A DNA stretch of 64,000 nt, from positions 1 through 64,000 of the forward strand of contig NZ_BCTJ01000004.1 in assembly GCF_001571225.1 (NCBI RefSeq), in the 5' to 3' direction. The position numbers were made by a program, and so were the translations under genes. Source of the DNA: Hydrogenophaga palleronii NBRC 102513 (GTDB lineage: Bacteria; Pseudomonadota; Gammaproteobacteria; Burkholderiales; Burkholderiaceae_C). Shown here one piece after another: positions 9,831-21,101 of the stretch (position 1 is the first letter of the stretch; each line of letters begins with the position of its first letter). Below the pieces are notes generated by a model. The model did no database searches. It had not been told where the DNA came from and saw nothing but the letters and a program-made list of their open reading frames with translations.

Positions 9831-11096
9831 ATGGCCGACAAAAAAGCCGCCTCCAGTGAAAAAGCGCTCTACTGCTCGTTTTGCGGCAAGAGCCAGCACG
9901 AGGTCAAGAAGCTGATCGCCGGTCCCTCGGTGTTCATCTGCGACGAATGCATCGACCTCTGCAACGACATCATCCGCGACGAGTTGCCCGGTCTTGAAGC
10001 GGTGAAGGCCTCCGGCGACGACGTGCCGACGCCGGCACAGCTCAAATCCAACCTGGACAACTACGTCATCGGCCAGCAGCCCGCCAAACGCGCGCTCGCC
10101 GTGGCGGTCTACAACCACTACAAGCGCCTGCGCCACAAGGTCAACGCCCGCAAGGACGACGTGGAGCTGGCCAAGAGCAACATCCTGCTGATCGGCCCGA
10201 CCGGTTCCGGCAAGACCCTGCTCGCGCAAACCATGGCGCGCATGCTCAACGTGCCCTTCGTGATGGCCGATGCCACCACGCTGACCGAGGCCGGCTACGT
10301 GGGTGAAGACGTGGAGAACATCGTCGCCAAGCTGCTGCAGAGCTGCAACTACGACGTCGAGCGCGCTCAGCAGGGCATCGTCTACATCGACGAGATCGAC
10401 AAGATCACCCGCAAGTCCGACAACCCGTCCATCACGCGCGACGTCTCGGGCGAGGGCGTGCAGCAGGCGCTGCTCAAGCTGATCGAGGGCACCATGGCCT
10501 CGGTGCCGCCGCAAGGGGGCCGCAAGCACCCGAACCAGGATTTCCTGCAGGTCGACACCACCAACATCCTGTTCATCTGTGGTGGCGCCTTTGCCGGCCT
10601 GGAAAAGATCATCGAGAACCGCACCGAGGCCTCGGGCATCGGTTTCGGCGCCTCGGTCAAGAGCAAGAAGCAACGCAGCCTGACCGAAGCCTTCAAGGAA
10701 ATCGAACCAGAAGACCTGATCAAGTTCGGCCTCATCCCCGAGCTGGTCGGCCGTGTGCCGGTGATCGCCGCCCTGTCCGAGCTGAGCGAAGACGCGCTGG
10801 TGGAGATCCTCACCGAGCCCAAGAACGCAGTCGTCAAGCAGTTCTCCCGCCTGCTGGCGATGGAAGGCGCCGAGCTGGAAGTGCGTCCGGCTGCGCTGAA
10901 GGCGATTGCCCGCAAGGCGCTGGTCCGCAAGACCGGTGCCCGTGGTCTGCGCTCGATACTGGAAAACGCGCTGATCGACACCATGTTCGATCTGCCGGGC
11001 ATGAGCAATGTCGAGAAAGTGGTGGTTGACGAGTCGACCATCGAAGAAAACAAGCCTCCCCTGCTGGTGTACCGCGAAGCGGCCAAGCAGGCTTGA
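9831..11096 (+). CDS. clpX: ATP-dependent Clp protease ATP-binding subunit ClpX
   Basis: A 421-residue AAA+ unfoldase. The N-terminal zinc-binding domain has the four cysteines in 'CSFCGKS' and 'CDECIDLC'. Walker A is GPTGSGKT and Walker B is '[10 protein letters not shown]'. The pore and sensor segments are all in place and the length matches the family (about 420-425). It selects tagged substrates and threads them into ClpP, encoded 140 bases upstream. Confidence 0.97.
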   Translation: MADKKAASSEKALYCSFCGKSQHEVKKLIAGPSVFICDECIDLCNDIIRDELPGLEAVKASGDDVPTPAQLKSNLDNYVIGQQPAKRALAVAVYNHYKRLRHKVNARKDDVELAKSNILLIGPTGSGKTLLAQTMARMLNVPFVMADATTLTEAGYVGEDVENIVAKLLQSCNYDVERAQQGIVYIDEIDKITRKSDNPSITRDVSGEGVQQALLKLIEGTMASVPPQGGRKHPNQDFLQVDTTNILFICGGAFAGLEKIIENRTEASGIGFGASVKSKKQRSLTEAFKEIEPEDLIKFGLIPELVGRVPVIAALSELSEDALVEILTEPKNAVVKQFSRLLAMEGAELEVRPAALKAIARKALVRKTGARGLRSILENALIDTMFDLPGMSNVEKVVVDESTIEENKPPLLVYREAAKQA

Positions 11097-11195
11097 ACGA
11101 GACGGCGGGCCGGGCCAGCCCGCCGCCCCGTCCTGGATGCGCCCGGTTGAGATCGCCCGCATCGACCCCATTTACCCGTTTTTGTCGAGGTTGAA

Positions 11196-13628
<2,433 letters not shown>

Positions 13629-13642
13629 TTAAAAAATTGCGA

Positions 13643-13666
13643 TGGGCTTGAAAGAAGCCCAATTTT
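13643..13666 (+). terminator. Terminator after lon
   Basis: Stem TGGGCTT / AAGCCCA with a GAAAG loop, then ATTTT, 14 bases past the lon stop. A promoter-like pair for the tRNA (TTGAAA at 13648, TAGAAT at 13672, spacing 18) overlaps and follows it. Confidence 0.7.
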
Positions 13667-13715
13667 CAGGTTAGAATCATGGCTTACCGCGATGCAGGGG
13701 CATACGGTAAAAAAT

Positions 13716-13791
<76 letters not shown>

Positions 13792-13801
13792 ATTTACGAT
13801 C

Positions 13802-13825
13802 TACAGACATCCACGGACGTCTGTA
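13802..13825. repeat. Imperfect inverted repeat next to attL
   Basis: TACAGAC (13802-13808) and GTCTGTA (13819-13825) are perfect outer arms; an inner TCC/GGA pair adds to the symmetry. It lies ten bases inside the element from the core site, where integrase or excisionase binding would be expected. Confidence 0.6.
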
Positions 13826-13838
13826 AGTCGTTGAAAAC

Positions 13839-13859
13839 AGGGGCTTCGGCCCCTTTTTT
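13839..13859 (+). terminator. Terminator after tRNA-Gly
   Basis: GGGGC-TTCG-GCCCC stem with a UUCG-type tetraloop and six T residues. It separates the tRNA transcript from the integrase gene. Confidence 0.85.
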
Positions 13860-13872
13860 CATTCCAGGGCCG

Positions 13873-13923
13873 TCCACCGAAATCCACCGACAGCCAGCGT
13901 TTTTGAGGCCAGAATTGAGGCCA
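13873..13923. repeat. Two pairs of short direct repeats before the integrase gene
   Basis: TCCACCGA occurs at 13873 and 13883 (10-base period), and TTGAGGCCA at 13903 and 13915 (12-base period). Near-helical spacing and position suggest arm-type binding sites for the integrase or a directionality factor; this is inferred. Confidence 0.5.
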
Positions 13924-13978
13924 AAGAATGCGGGTGGATCCAGGGCCGGATTGTTGCTGGGCCAGGAGTGGAACCGTG

Positions 13979-15949
13979 ATGAGCATTGAGCCTAAGTCTC
14001 AACTTAGGAGCTCGATGATGGCACTCTCTGATCTGATCGTCCGCCAGGCCAAGACGACTGGCAAACTTCACAACCTCCCCGATCTTGATGGCCTCGGCCT
14101 GGTGGTCTCACCGGTCGGTGGCAAGTCGTGGCACTTCCGCTACTACTGGCTCGGCAAGCAAAAGCGCATCTCTCTGGGTAACTATCCCGAGATCGGCTTG
14201 CGCGATGCCCGCATCTTGCGCGACGAAGCCAGGGCCCTGCTGGCCAAGGGCATCAACCCCCACACCGATCGCAAGCAGAAGCGGCACGCCATCCAGCTTG
14301 CGGCCGAGCACACCTTCAAGGCAGTCTTCGACGCGTGGGTGGAGCATCGCCGCAAGGAGCTCAAGGAGGGTCGCCAGAGCACGCTCTCGCAGATCCTGCG
14401 GATCTTTGACCGTGATGTGCTGCCCAGCCTGGGCAAGATGTCGATTTTCGACATCCGCCGGCCCCAGCTCTTGGGCGTGCTGGTGAAGATCGAGGAACGC
14501 AAGGCCTTCACCACCGCTGAAAAGGTTCGGACCTGGTTCCGACAGATGTTCCGCTATGCCCTGGTGATCGCCGAAGGAATGGAGGTCAATCCGGCCTCGG
14601 ATCTTGACGTGGTTGCGGCCCCAAAGCCGCCGACGGCGCACAACCCCTATCTGCGGCTGCATGAGCTGCCCGCGATGCTCCTGAAGCTGCGCGACTACCG
14701 TCGGCGTGGTCTGCAGACGCAGTTGGGCATCCGTCTCTTGTTCCTGACGGGTGTGCGCACCGGCGAGCTGCGCCTGGCGACCCCCGACCAGTTTGACCTG
14801 GATCGTGGCCTCTGGATCATCCCACCCGAGTTCGTCAAGCAATTGCAGGACGAGATGCGCAAGGCTGGCAAGCGGCCACAGGATGTCCCGCCCTACGTTG
14901 TTCCGCTCTCCCTGCAGGCCATTGAGGTCGTGCGGTACCTCCTTGGTGAAATGAAGCCGGCCCAGCGCTATCTTCTGGCGCACCGCAGCGAGCTCAAGAA
15001 GCGCATCAGCGAAAACACGCTCAACAGCGCTTTGCGCCGGATGGGCTACGAAGATCAACTGACCGGCCATGGCATCCGTGGCACGTTGTCGACTGCGCTC
15101 AACGAGGTTGGCTATCCCAAAATCTGGGTGGATGCCCAGCTGTCCCATTCCGATCCGAACAAGGTCAGCTCTGCGTACAACCATGCCAAGTACGTCGAGC
15201 CGCGGCGCCGCATGATGCAGGATTGGGCCGACCGCCTGGATCTCTTGGAGCAGGGGCAGGTGGAAGCTGCAAGCGCGCATCTCACGATCCACATCGAAGG
15301 CGTGCCGGCGATGGCTGACGACGAGAAACTGGCCGAGGCTGCAATTGCGGCGGCAATGGGTGGTGCGCCAACTGCGGGTGGCGTGCCCATCGTTGTAAGT
15401 CCAGGCGGCCAAGGCGCTGGATTCCAGCGCCTGTCCCCTGTCCCGATCGTGCAGGTGCCTGCGCTGCAGGAACCTGAGGTGTCTGGCATCCAGCGCGAGC
15501 GCGAGGAGATGCTGACGATCTACGAGGCGCCGAGCAGCCTGCCTGTGCCGCTGTTCGCCAAGCTGGCGGGCAAGTCCAAGGACCAGGTCAACCGCGAATT
15601 GAAGGCGGGCAAGCTGTTGTCCATCAGCATTGGCAACCGTGGACAGCGAGTGCCTGACTGGCAGTTGGTGCCGCTCAAGCTCAAGCTTGCGCAGGTGATG
15701 TTGAACCAAGCCGCGCACGTTGAAGCGTGGGAGCTGTACCACCTGCTGACGAAGCCCCAGCCCGGGCTGGACGATCGCGCAGCCGTGGACATTGTGACGC
15801 CGACCAACCTGGATAAGGTTGTGCAGGCGTTGCTCGGTCGCCAACAGCCGGCATCGGAGGTCGTTACCGAATCACCCGAGTTCTCCGCGCCCGTTCGCGA
15901 AAGCGTGAGGCGCCTGGTGGACAGTGCTGCCGCACTGGAGGCTGTGTAA
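13979..15949 (+). CDS. ICE site-specific tyrosine integrase (P4/IntB13 type)
   Basis: A 656-residue tyrosine recombinase, close to the length of IntB13 of ICEclc (about 657). The N-terminal DUF4102 arm-binding domain (about residues 13-100) is followed by a core-binding and a catalytic domain. Catalytic residues seen are Arg260 (TGVRTGEL), His364 and Arg367 (GHGIRG), His390 (LSHSD) and Tyr400 (SSAYNHAKY). About 230 extra residues follow the catalytic domain, as in the long integrases of this family. Start at 13979 has GGAG 11 bases upstream; the internal ATGs at 14014/14017 are possible. It should catalyse integration into and excision from tRNA-Gly. Confidence 0.93.
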   Translation: MSIEPKSQLRSSMMALSDLIVRQAKTTGKLHNLPDLDGLGLVVSPVGGKSWHFRYYWLGKQKRISLGNYPEIGLRDARILRDEARALLAKGINPHTDRKQKRHAIQLAAEHTFKAVFDAWVEHRRKELKEGRQSTLSQILRIFDRDVLPSLGKMSIFDIRRPQLLGVLVKIEERKAFTTAEKVRTWFRQMFRYALVIAEGMEVNPASDLDVVAAPKPPTAHNPYLRLHELPAMLLKLRDYRRRGLQTQLGIRLLFLTGVRTGELRLATPDQFDLDRGLWIIPPEFVKQLQDEMRKAGKRPQDVPPYVVPLSLQAIEVVRYLLGEMKPAQRYLLAHRSELKKRISENTLNSALRRMGYEDQLTGHGIRGTLSTALNEVGYPKIWVDAQLSHSDPNKVSSAYNHAKYVEPRRRMMQDWADRLDLLEQGQVEAASAHLTIHIEGVPAMADDEKLAEAAIAAAMGGAPTAGGVPIVVSPGGQGAGFQRLSPVPIVQVPALQEPEVSGIQREREEMLTIYEAPSSLPVPLFAKLAGKSKDQVNRELKAGKLLSISIGNRGQRVPDWQLVPLKLKLAQVMLNQAAHVEAWELYHLLTKPQPGLDDRAAVDIVTPTNLDKVVQALLGRQQPASEVVTESPEFSAPVRESVRRLVDSAAALEAV

Positions 15950-15964
15950 CTTTGTGCTGCATCG

Positions 15965-15990
15965 AAGGGCGACGACACACCGTCGCTCTT
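15965..15990 (+). terminator. Hairpin after integrase gene
   Basis: AAGGGCGACG / CGTCGCTCTT stem with one mismatch, 15 bases past the integrase stop and between convergent genes. No clear T-run follows, so termination is not certain. Confidence 0.4.
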
Positions 15991-16059
15991 CTCCAAAGGG
16001 CGTCATCCCGACCCACATCCTTTTGACGGGCCATGGAGGCTTTGGCCGCTTGGCTCTCA

Positions 16060-18444
16060 TCAGATCCGTGGTGAAGGTTCCTCTGTATCACCCATGGCCT
16101 CCCGCAGCTTCGGAAGAATCACGGCCTTGAGTTGAGCCTTCGCCCAACCGCTTCTTGCGTGAGTCTCGAAGCCGGCCAGTACCCCAAGCGCGATATGTAC
16201 CCGGGAGAGCAAGGCAACTGAGCCCGAACTGGCCGCAGTCGCGACCCAGTTGTCCGCCTGATCCTCGGCGGCGGAAAGATAGTCGAGGATGCCGAGCGTG
16301 ACGGGTTCTATGACCCCGGCGTCCGAATGCACGATGGATACGCCATCGTGCATGTCCAGCGTCGGCAGCATCCGAAGCGATTGCGGCCCCCGATTTCCAC
16401 GCAGAGGCACACGGCACGTCCCAATCTGCAGCAGCAGGTTCGGGTCTTCTCTTACGGCCCCATGGTCCCCCATCACCTCGAAAGGCGTGGATGCCACGTG
16501 AGACAAGATCAGCCAGGGGTGGATATTCTTGTAGGTGACCTGTTCCTCATCGCCGAGGTCAATCTCGTGCTGCTCCCCATCAATGACGACAACGCCTTTG
16601 CCATCGGGCTGGAATTTGATGTCCATCATGGCGCCGTTGGGTAACACCATCGCGTAGTGACCGCCTGTATCCAACACCTCGCGTTCGGGGGGCATTGCCA
16701 CCAGGGCGCTGATGAGGCCGACGGGTAGGCCATTCGGACGCTTGGCGGCATCGACAATGGCCTGCGCTGCCACCACCTCGCCAAGCGGAAGATTGCTTGC
16801 AGCGCCGGCAATCCACGCAGCGGTTTCGTGCAGATCCTCCTTCGAGCGCTTCACAAGTTCATCGGCCAGTGCGTGCGCCATCTCGCTGGCTAGCAGCTCT
16901 GGTAGCCGAACCAGGATTGTCGCGCCCGCCACGTCGTGCATGCCAGGGCGAACGAATCCATGATCGATCAGCCATTGCAGATCATCGGGCTCAAGCTCCG
17001 CTTTGACCGCGGTGCGGCGGATGATGCCCATCTCCAGTTGCTGGAGCACGATTTCGGGCGGCCGGGATTGGTCCTGCGCATCCGCAATCATCGAGCGCGC
17101 CAGGCCCCTGAACCTTCGTCGCAGTTCATGGTCTTGCGCGAAACGCTTGCGAACGACCTCCAGCAACCGCGGCCCGAGCAGCGAAGGCAGCGAAAGCGCC
17201 CGCGTCTCGGGCTTGCCCTTGAGCGCAGCCTGGCCAGAGCCGCTGATCGCTCGCAGCACCCACGGCTCTCGATACTCGGGCGCCATCTCGGCGCCATTCA
17301 TCAAGTACAGGCGGCGCTGTCCCAAAAGGGCTCGAGCAAGCTTGAATTCGCCGTCGCGCAGGTGTCCAACGCTTACGACCTTGGATCGGCGTCCCAACGG
17401 TGAAAGCGAAAGCTGGTTTGGCGTCTTGAGCACGCTCTGCGCCACAGCGTCATCCATTGCGACCACCACCGCCAGGGAGGGGCCGAACGCATTGGAAGAG
17501 AGATCCTCGATCTCCCGCACGGATGCAGTGTCTGCTGCACGCAGGCCGTCAAATGCCAGGACGAGCCGCACGCCATCGTGGTTTGAGATCCGGTTCAGCC
17601 AGTCCCGTGCCTCTTGCGGCGATACGGGCCAGCTCAGCGAACGCGAGATGGCGTCGGCCAAAGTTTGGAGCACGCCACCGCCAACACCCGCCTCGACGTA
17701 CAGGGTGGCGAGGGCATCGCTCTGCTCCGTGCGCGCACAAAGTTCGCGAAGCACATTGCTCTTGCCGGCGAGAGGAGGACCTTGCAGCACCAGTAGCTTC
17801 TCCCCTACAACCAGGTTTCGCCATAACAGATGGGTGGCAGCGCGCGGAGCGAGAAAATCAGCGGCGAATGGCAGTGCTGGTTCATCCGAGGATGCTGTGA
17901 GCTCTTCGATCGTCTCGGTTGATACGCGGCGAACGGCTTGCATCCACACATTCGGTGTTGTGCCCATCAGGGTATCGATAGCATGCCGAATGTCTGCCCC
18001 GGCGACGCGGTTTGCCTGGGTGATGAGTTCCTTGAATGCCTCTTCTGTCGCCGTCGTTGGTTGCCAAGGATTTCCCGTAGAGGTTTCCAGGATCCTGACG
18101 TCGGTGCCGTTCGTGACCACCACGAGCGGCGCCGGGGGCTGCACCAGCCTTGCATACGAAAGGCCTTGAGCGCCATCGTCACCGGTCAGCGTGAGGCCGG
18201 GTCTCTTCAGTTCCATGATGGCCAGGGGCTTGTCGTCCTTCTCCAATAGGATGTCCAGTCGCGCCTCGATACGTGATTTCCCGGCATCGACCTCCAAGAT
18301 CTGCCTTCCGAACTTGAAGGTGAATTTGATCTGGTGCTTGATGGCGCCGTCGGGCACCCAAGGAAATGCCAGTTTGATCGCTGCTCGGGCACGCGCCTCC
18401 AGATCGGCTTCTGTCTCTTTGGTTGTTGCACGTTTGATTGGCAT
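16060..18444 (-). CDS. HsdR-N-type nuclease fused to P-loop ATPase (putative defence protein)
   Basis: A 794-residue protein. Residues about 10-125 match the N-terminal nuclease domain of type I restriction R subunits, with a PD-(D/E)xK core: Asp64 (ARLDILLEK) and Glu78-x-Lys80 (IMELKRPG). A P-loop ATPase module follows, with Walker A at 222-229 (GPPLAGKS) and Walker B near Asp299 (RLVLAFDG). No helicase motifs typical of HsdR are seen, and no HsdM or HsdS lies nearby, so this is not an ordinary restriction subunit. Residues 330-794 are not recognised. Start 18444 has AGGGAG five bases upstream. It is divergent from the RES gene at 18586, and the pair sits next to the integrase, a common place for anti-phage cargo. 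Function is inferred. Confidence 0.75.
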   Translation of the reverse strand: MPIKRATTKETEADLEARARAAIKLAFPWVPDGAIKHQIKFTFKFGRQILEVDAGKSRIEARLDILLEKDDKPLAIMELKRPGLTLTGDDGAQGLSYARLVQPPAPLVVVTNGTDVRILETSTGNPWQPTTATEEAFKELITQANRVAGADIRHAIDTLMGTTPNVWMQAVRRVSTETIEELTASSDEPALPFAADFLAPRAATHLLWRNLVVGEKLLVLQGPPLAGKSNVLRELCARTEQSDALATLYVEAGVGGGVLQTLADAISRSLSWPVSPQEARDWLNRISNHDGVRLVLAFDGLRAADTASVREIEDLSSNAFGPSLAVVVAMDDAVAQSVLKTPNQLSLSPLGRRSKVVSVGHLRDGEFKLARALLGQRRLYLMNGAEMAPEYREPWVLRAISGSGQAALKGKPETRALSLPSLLGPRLLEVVRKRFAQDHELRRRFRGLARSMIADAQDQSRPPEIVLQQLEMGIIRRTAVKAELEPDDLQWLIDHGFVRPGMHDVAGATILVRLPELLASEMAHALADELVKRSKEDLHETAAWIAGAASNLPLGEVVAAQAIVDAAKRPNGLPVGLISALVAMPPEREVLDTGGHYAMVLPNGAMMDIKFQPDGKGVVVIDGEQHEIDLGDEEQVTYKNIHPWLILSHVASTPFEVMGDHGAVREDPNLLLQIGTCRVPLRGNRGPQSLRMLPTLDMHDGVSIVHSDAGVIEPVTLGILDYLSAAEDQADNWVATAASSGSVALLSRVHIALGVLAGFETHARSGWAKAQLKAVILPKLREAMGDTEEPSPRI

Positions 18445-18585
18445 ATTGCTCCCTTGTGTGCGTGGATTCATTTCCGATGGTAGCCCGCCAAACCGATGCC
18501 AGCGGCTGTAGTTCGCCGAGGCTGAAGAACGCATGTCATAGTTCTATCAATTGATGGAAGTTGCGAACTGCTTTGAGGATTCCAC

Positions 18586-19938
18586 ATGAGTTTTATATGT
18601 GCTGATTGTGTTGGGGAGCCATACCTGCAGCGCCTTGTGCAGGACGCCGCCACTTCCGAGAACCCTTGCGAGTATTGCGATGGCGATGCATCGGCCGCAG
18701 ATCTCTGGGAGGTGGCACGGCTATGCGAGGAAGTCATCGATACATTTTTCGAGGAATCCAGCAACACGATGGCGGTGATCCACTTCGGTCGAACTCCGGC
18801 CGGAAATGATTTGCAGACAACGATTTCAGAGTTGACAGGCATGCCGCAGGAGGCCGCCGAGGTTGTCGTTGAGCATTTGGGCAATCTTTGGTACGAGGCC
18901 GGTTCTGGAGAGTCTCGCTACGGCGATGATGACCCCTGGTTCGTCCTAAAGTCGTCGATGGCGGAACCACTCGGTCACGCCTGGCGTGATATGGAAGACA
19001 GCCTGCGCTCCGACGTGCGTTACTTCAATCCCAAGGCGCTGGCGTTGCTCGACACGATTTTTGGCGAGCTCACCAATGATCGAGACAAGGAGGGGCGTCC
19101 GGTCGTCTTTGAGGCGGGTCCCGGCACATCGCTGAAGATGCTCTACCGGGGTAGGGTGTTCCAAACGGACGATGCGCTGGCCGCCGCGCTACGCTGGCCT
19201 GAACGCTTTCTGGGTTCGCCGGCGGTAGGTATCGGTGCTGCTGGACGAATGAATGGGCAGGACCAACCGGCCTTCTACGGCGCCACGGCTCCTGAAATCT
19301 GCATTGCCGAGGTGCGCCCACCGGTGGGTAGCCGGATCGCACTGGCCGCGTTTGAGGTGATTCGCCCACTGCGCCTTTTGGATCTTCGACGACTGGCTAC
19401 CGTTGAGTTGCGTCCTGATGCCAGCCTGTTTGATCCGGCTACACGCTCCGCGGCGCAGCGACGCGACTTCCTGAGGACGTTGGGTGAGCGCCTCTCGGCG
19501 CCAGTGGTCCCCGAACTGCAGGATCGCGACTACCTTGTCACTCAAGCCGTTGCTGACTATCTGGCGGCTCATGCTACGTTGAATGTCGACGGCATCATCT
19601 ATCCCTCGGCACAAAGCCGTCGCCCTGACGAGCCCCCGGTTGGTGACAACGTCGTGTTGTTTCGCAAGGCCTGCGAAGTGACCAGCGCTGACGGAAGCGA
19701 CATCACTGCCGAGATCGCTCTGTGGGAATACGAGGAAGAAGGGCCGGGCCGCTGGTTCCGCCCGTCGATCCACTTCGTGGATCGGGACGCAGCGTGGCAT
19801 GGGTACCGTGCGGTGCATCCGGCGCTGTCGTTGATGCGGGACTCGATTGTCATTCATGAAATATCCGCTGTGCGCTATTACAGCACGCCGCATCCTGTTG
19901 AAGGTGTCAGTTCTCTCAACGACCGCCACTATGGTTGA
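18586..19938 (+). CDS. HEPN/RES-type protein, probable NAD-degrading effector
   Basis: A 450-residue protein. The N-terminus has a zinc-ribbon-like pair (Cys5-x2-Cys8 and Cys28-x2-Cys31) followed by a helical region resembling the HEPN/RES N-terminal domain. From about residue 183 a RES domain follows. Its name-giving residues can be seen as Arg188/Arg190 (LYRGR), Glu242 (AEVRPP) and Ser341 (YPSAQS), with FYGA near 230. RES proteins such as MbcT and Xre-RES toxins degrade or phosphorolyse NAD. No Xre antitoxin is adjacent; instead it faces the nuclease-ATPase gene. The start has GAGG eight bases upstream. An abortive-infection effector controlled by the ATPase is the best guess. Confidence 0.75.
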   Translation: MSFICADCVGEPYLQRLVQDAATSENPCEYCDGDASAADLWEVARLCEEVIDTFFEESSNTMAVIHFGRTPAGNDLQTTISELTGMPQEAAEVVVEHLGNLWYEAGSGESRYGDDDPWFVLKSSMAEPLGHAWRDMEDSLRSDVRYFNPKALALLDTIFGELTNDRDKEGRPVVFEAGPGTSLKMLYRGRVFQTDDALAAALRWPERFLGSPAVGIGAAGRMNGQDQPAFYGATAPEICIAEVRPPVGSRIALAAFEVIRPLRLLDLRRLATVELRPDASLFDPATRSAAQRRDFLRTLGERLSAPVVPELQDRDYLVTQAVADYLAAHATLNVDGIIYPSAQSRRPDEPPVGDNVVLFRKACEVTSADGSDITAEIALWEYEEEGPGRWFRPSIHFVDRDAAWHGYRAVHPALSLMRDSIVIHEISAVRYYSTPHPVEGVSSLNDRHYG

Positions 19939-19982
19939 GGCGGTACTTTGGAAGCGATTCTGTCGGGTCGCGGGCAAGGTCA

Positions 19983-20693
19983 TTAATCATCACTTTCGCC
20001 ATTCTGAAGATAGCAAAGGGGATGTTTCAGGGGCAACTCAGCATGGATCGCTTGCGACATGAGTGATTGGGAATATGCACCAGCTACGCGCTGGATGAAG
20101 CGCTCGATGGCGCATGAATATGTGCCTGGATGCCAGAACAGCACTGTCTGTATCCAGCGCGGCCCTTCGGCAAGGGGGTGCATCATAATCTTCCACTCAG
20201 AAGCTACCGTCATATGTGAGCGGAAGGCAAATCCGACTCCATAGCCTGCAGCTACCAAGCAAGCCATTAGCGGAAATGATCTCACCGTGCGTGAGGTATC
20301 CCAGTGATCACCCACCAGTGATTTGACCTGCTGGTTCAGCAATCCGTGTGTATCCGGACACCATTGAATCAGGGGGAAGTCCTGCAGTGCAGCGACTGTA
20401 AGGGACTCATGAGTCGCCAGAACTGATCCAAGTGGTAGTGCAACAGCCAATTCGTCTCGCCATAGCGGCAATGAGCGCATGCCCATTGGAAGCATGCGGT
20501 CTCCAACAACGCCCAGATGTACCAGCCCCAACGAGACACCCTGAGCTAGTGCCTCTGGTGACATCTCTTGCACGAGCACGGGGGTAAGTGGTTCTTCTGC
20601 GCGTTGTAAAGCTAAAAGATGAGCCAACGGCGCAGCTGGTGTGTCGGTTGTTATGCCGAGCCGTATGGCTGATGCTTGAGCGATCTTGATCAT
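19983..20693 (-). CDS. Stand-alone LysR-type effector-binding domain protein
   Basis: A 236-residue protein that consists only of a LysR substrate-binding (periplasmic-binding-like) domain; the DNA-binding helix-turn-helix is absent. The ATG at 20693 comes directly after an in-frame TAG, so no N-terminal part is encoded upstream. The block 'LVAAGYGVGFAF' is shared with the complete LysR protein at 21098 (LVAAGYGVGFTS), so the two are related. It is divergent from the small XRE gene at 20799, which could supply DNA binding. It could also be a decayed LysR gene, but the domain itself is unbroken. Confidence 0.7.
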   Translation of the reverse strand: MIKIAQASAIRLGITTDTPAAPLAHLLALQRAEEPLTPVLVQEMSPEALAQGVSLGLVHLGVVGDRMLPMGMRSLPLWRDELAVALPLGSVLATHESLTVAALQDFPLIQWCPDTHGLLNQQVKSLVGDHWDTSRTVRSFPLMACLVAAGYGVGFAFRSHMTVASEWKIMMHPLAEGPRWIQTVLFWHPGTYSCAIERFIQRVAGAYSQSLMSQAIHAELPLKHPLCYLQNGESDD

Positions 20694-20798
20694 CTAGGTT
20701 CTGCTGAACGTGAGAGGCGGACTGAAAAGACCAAAAAATGCAGCAAAGAGTTAAATATAACGTGGTTTAAAGCAGCATGAAATAGGACGCTTCTGTCG

Positions 20799-21101
20799 AT
20801 GCAGAAGCGAGTCATTCAACGCGGTCGCCCTAAAGGCTCGCGAACCTTTGAGCCTGAACCTGCCCTGGCCTTCGGCCGGGCGGTTCGTGATGCCCGTATG
20901 GAGCGGGGTGTGGCGCAGGAGCAACTGGCTTCCCAAGCGGCCATTGAGCGTTCTCATATGGGAAAAATCGAGCGCGGAGAGCACATGCCGACCCTCGCTC
21001 TTATACTCAGAATCGCGGCGGCTTTGGGCTTGAGCGCTGCCGATTTGATGGCGATGACCGAACTGAATTTGCGTGCCGGTGCGCAGATCGTTTCTGACTA
21101 G
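20799..21101 (+). CDS. Small XRE-family DNA-binding regulator
   Basis: A 100-residue protein with a Cro/C1-type helix-turn-helix over about residues 25-85 (RDARMERGVAQEQLASQAAI then SHMGKIERGEHMPTLALI). There is no other domain. It is divergent from the orphan LysR effector domain and ends in a CTAG that also provides the stop codon of the convergent LysR gene. It may control the divergent promoter between 20694 and 20798, which is AT-rich. Confidence 0.8.
   Translation: MQKRVIQRGRPKGSRTFEPEPALAFGRAVRDARMERGVAQEQLASQAAIERSHMGKIERGEHMPTLALILRIAAALGLSAADLMAMTELNLRAGAQIVSD

Noticed and set aside
14108-15844. A 578-codon open frame opposite the integrase gene
   Set aside because: Mirrors the integrase codons and has no domain or ribosome site.
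16060-18444. Ordinary type I restriction enzyme R subunit
   Set aside because: The helicase motifs are not seen and no modification or specificity genes are adjacent; only the N-terminal nuclease domain matches.
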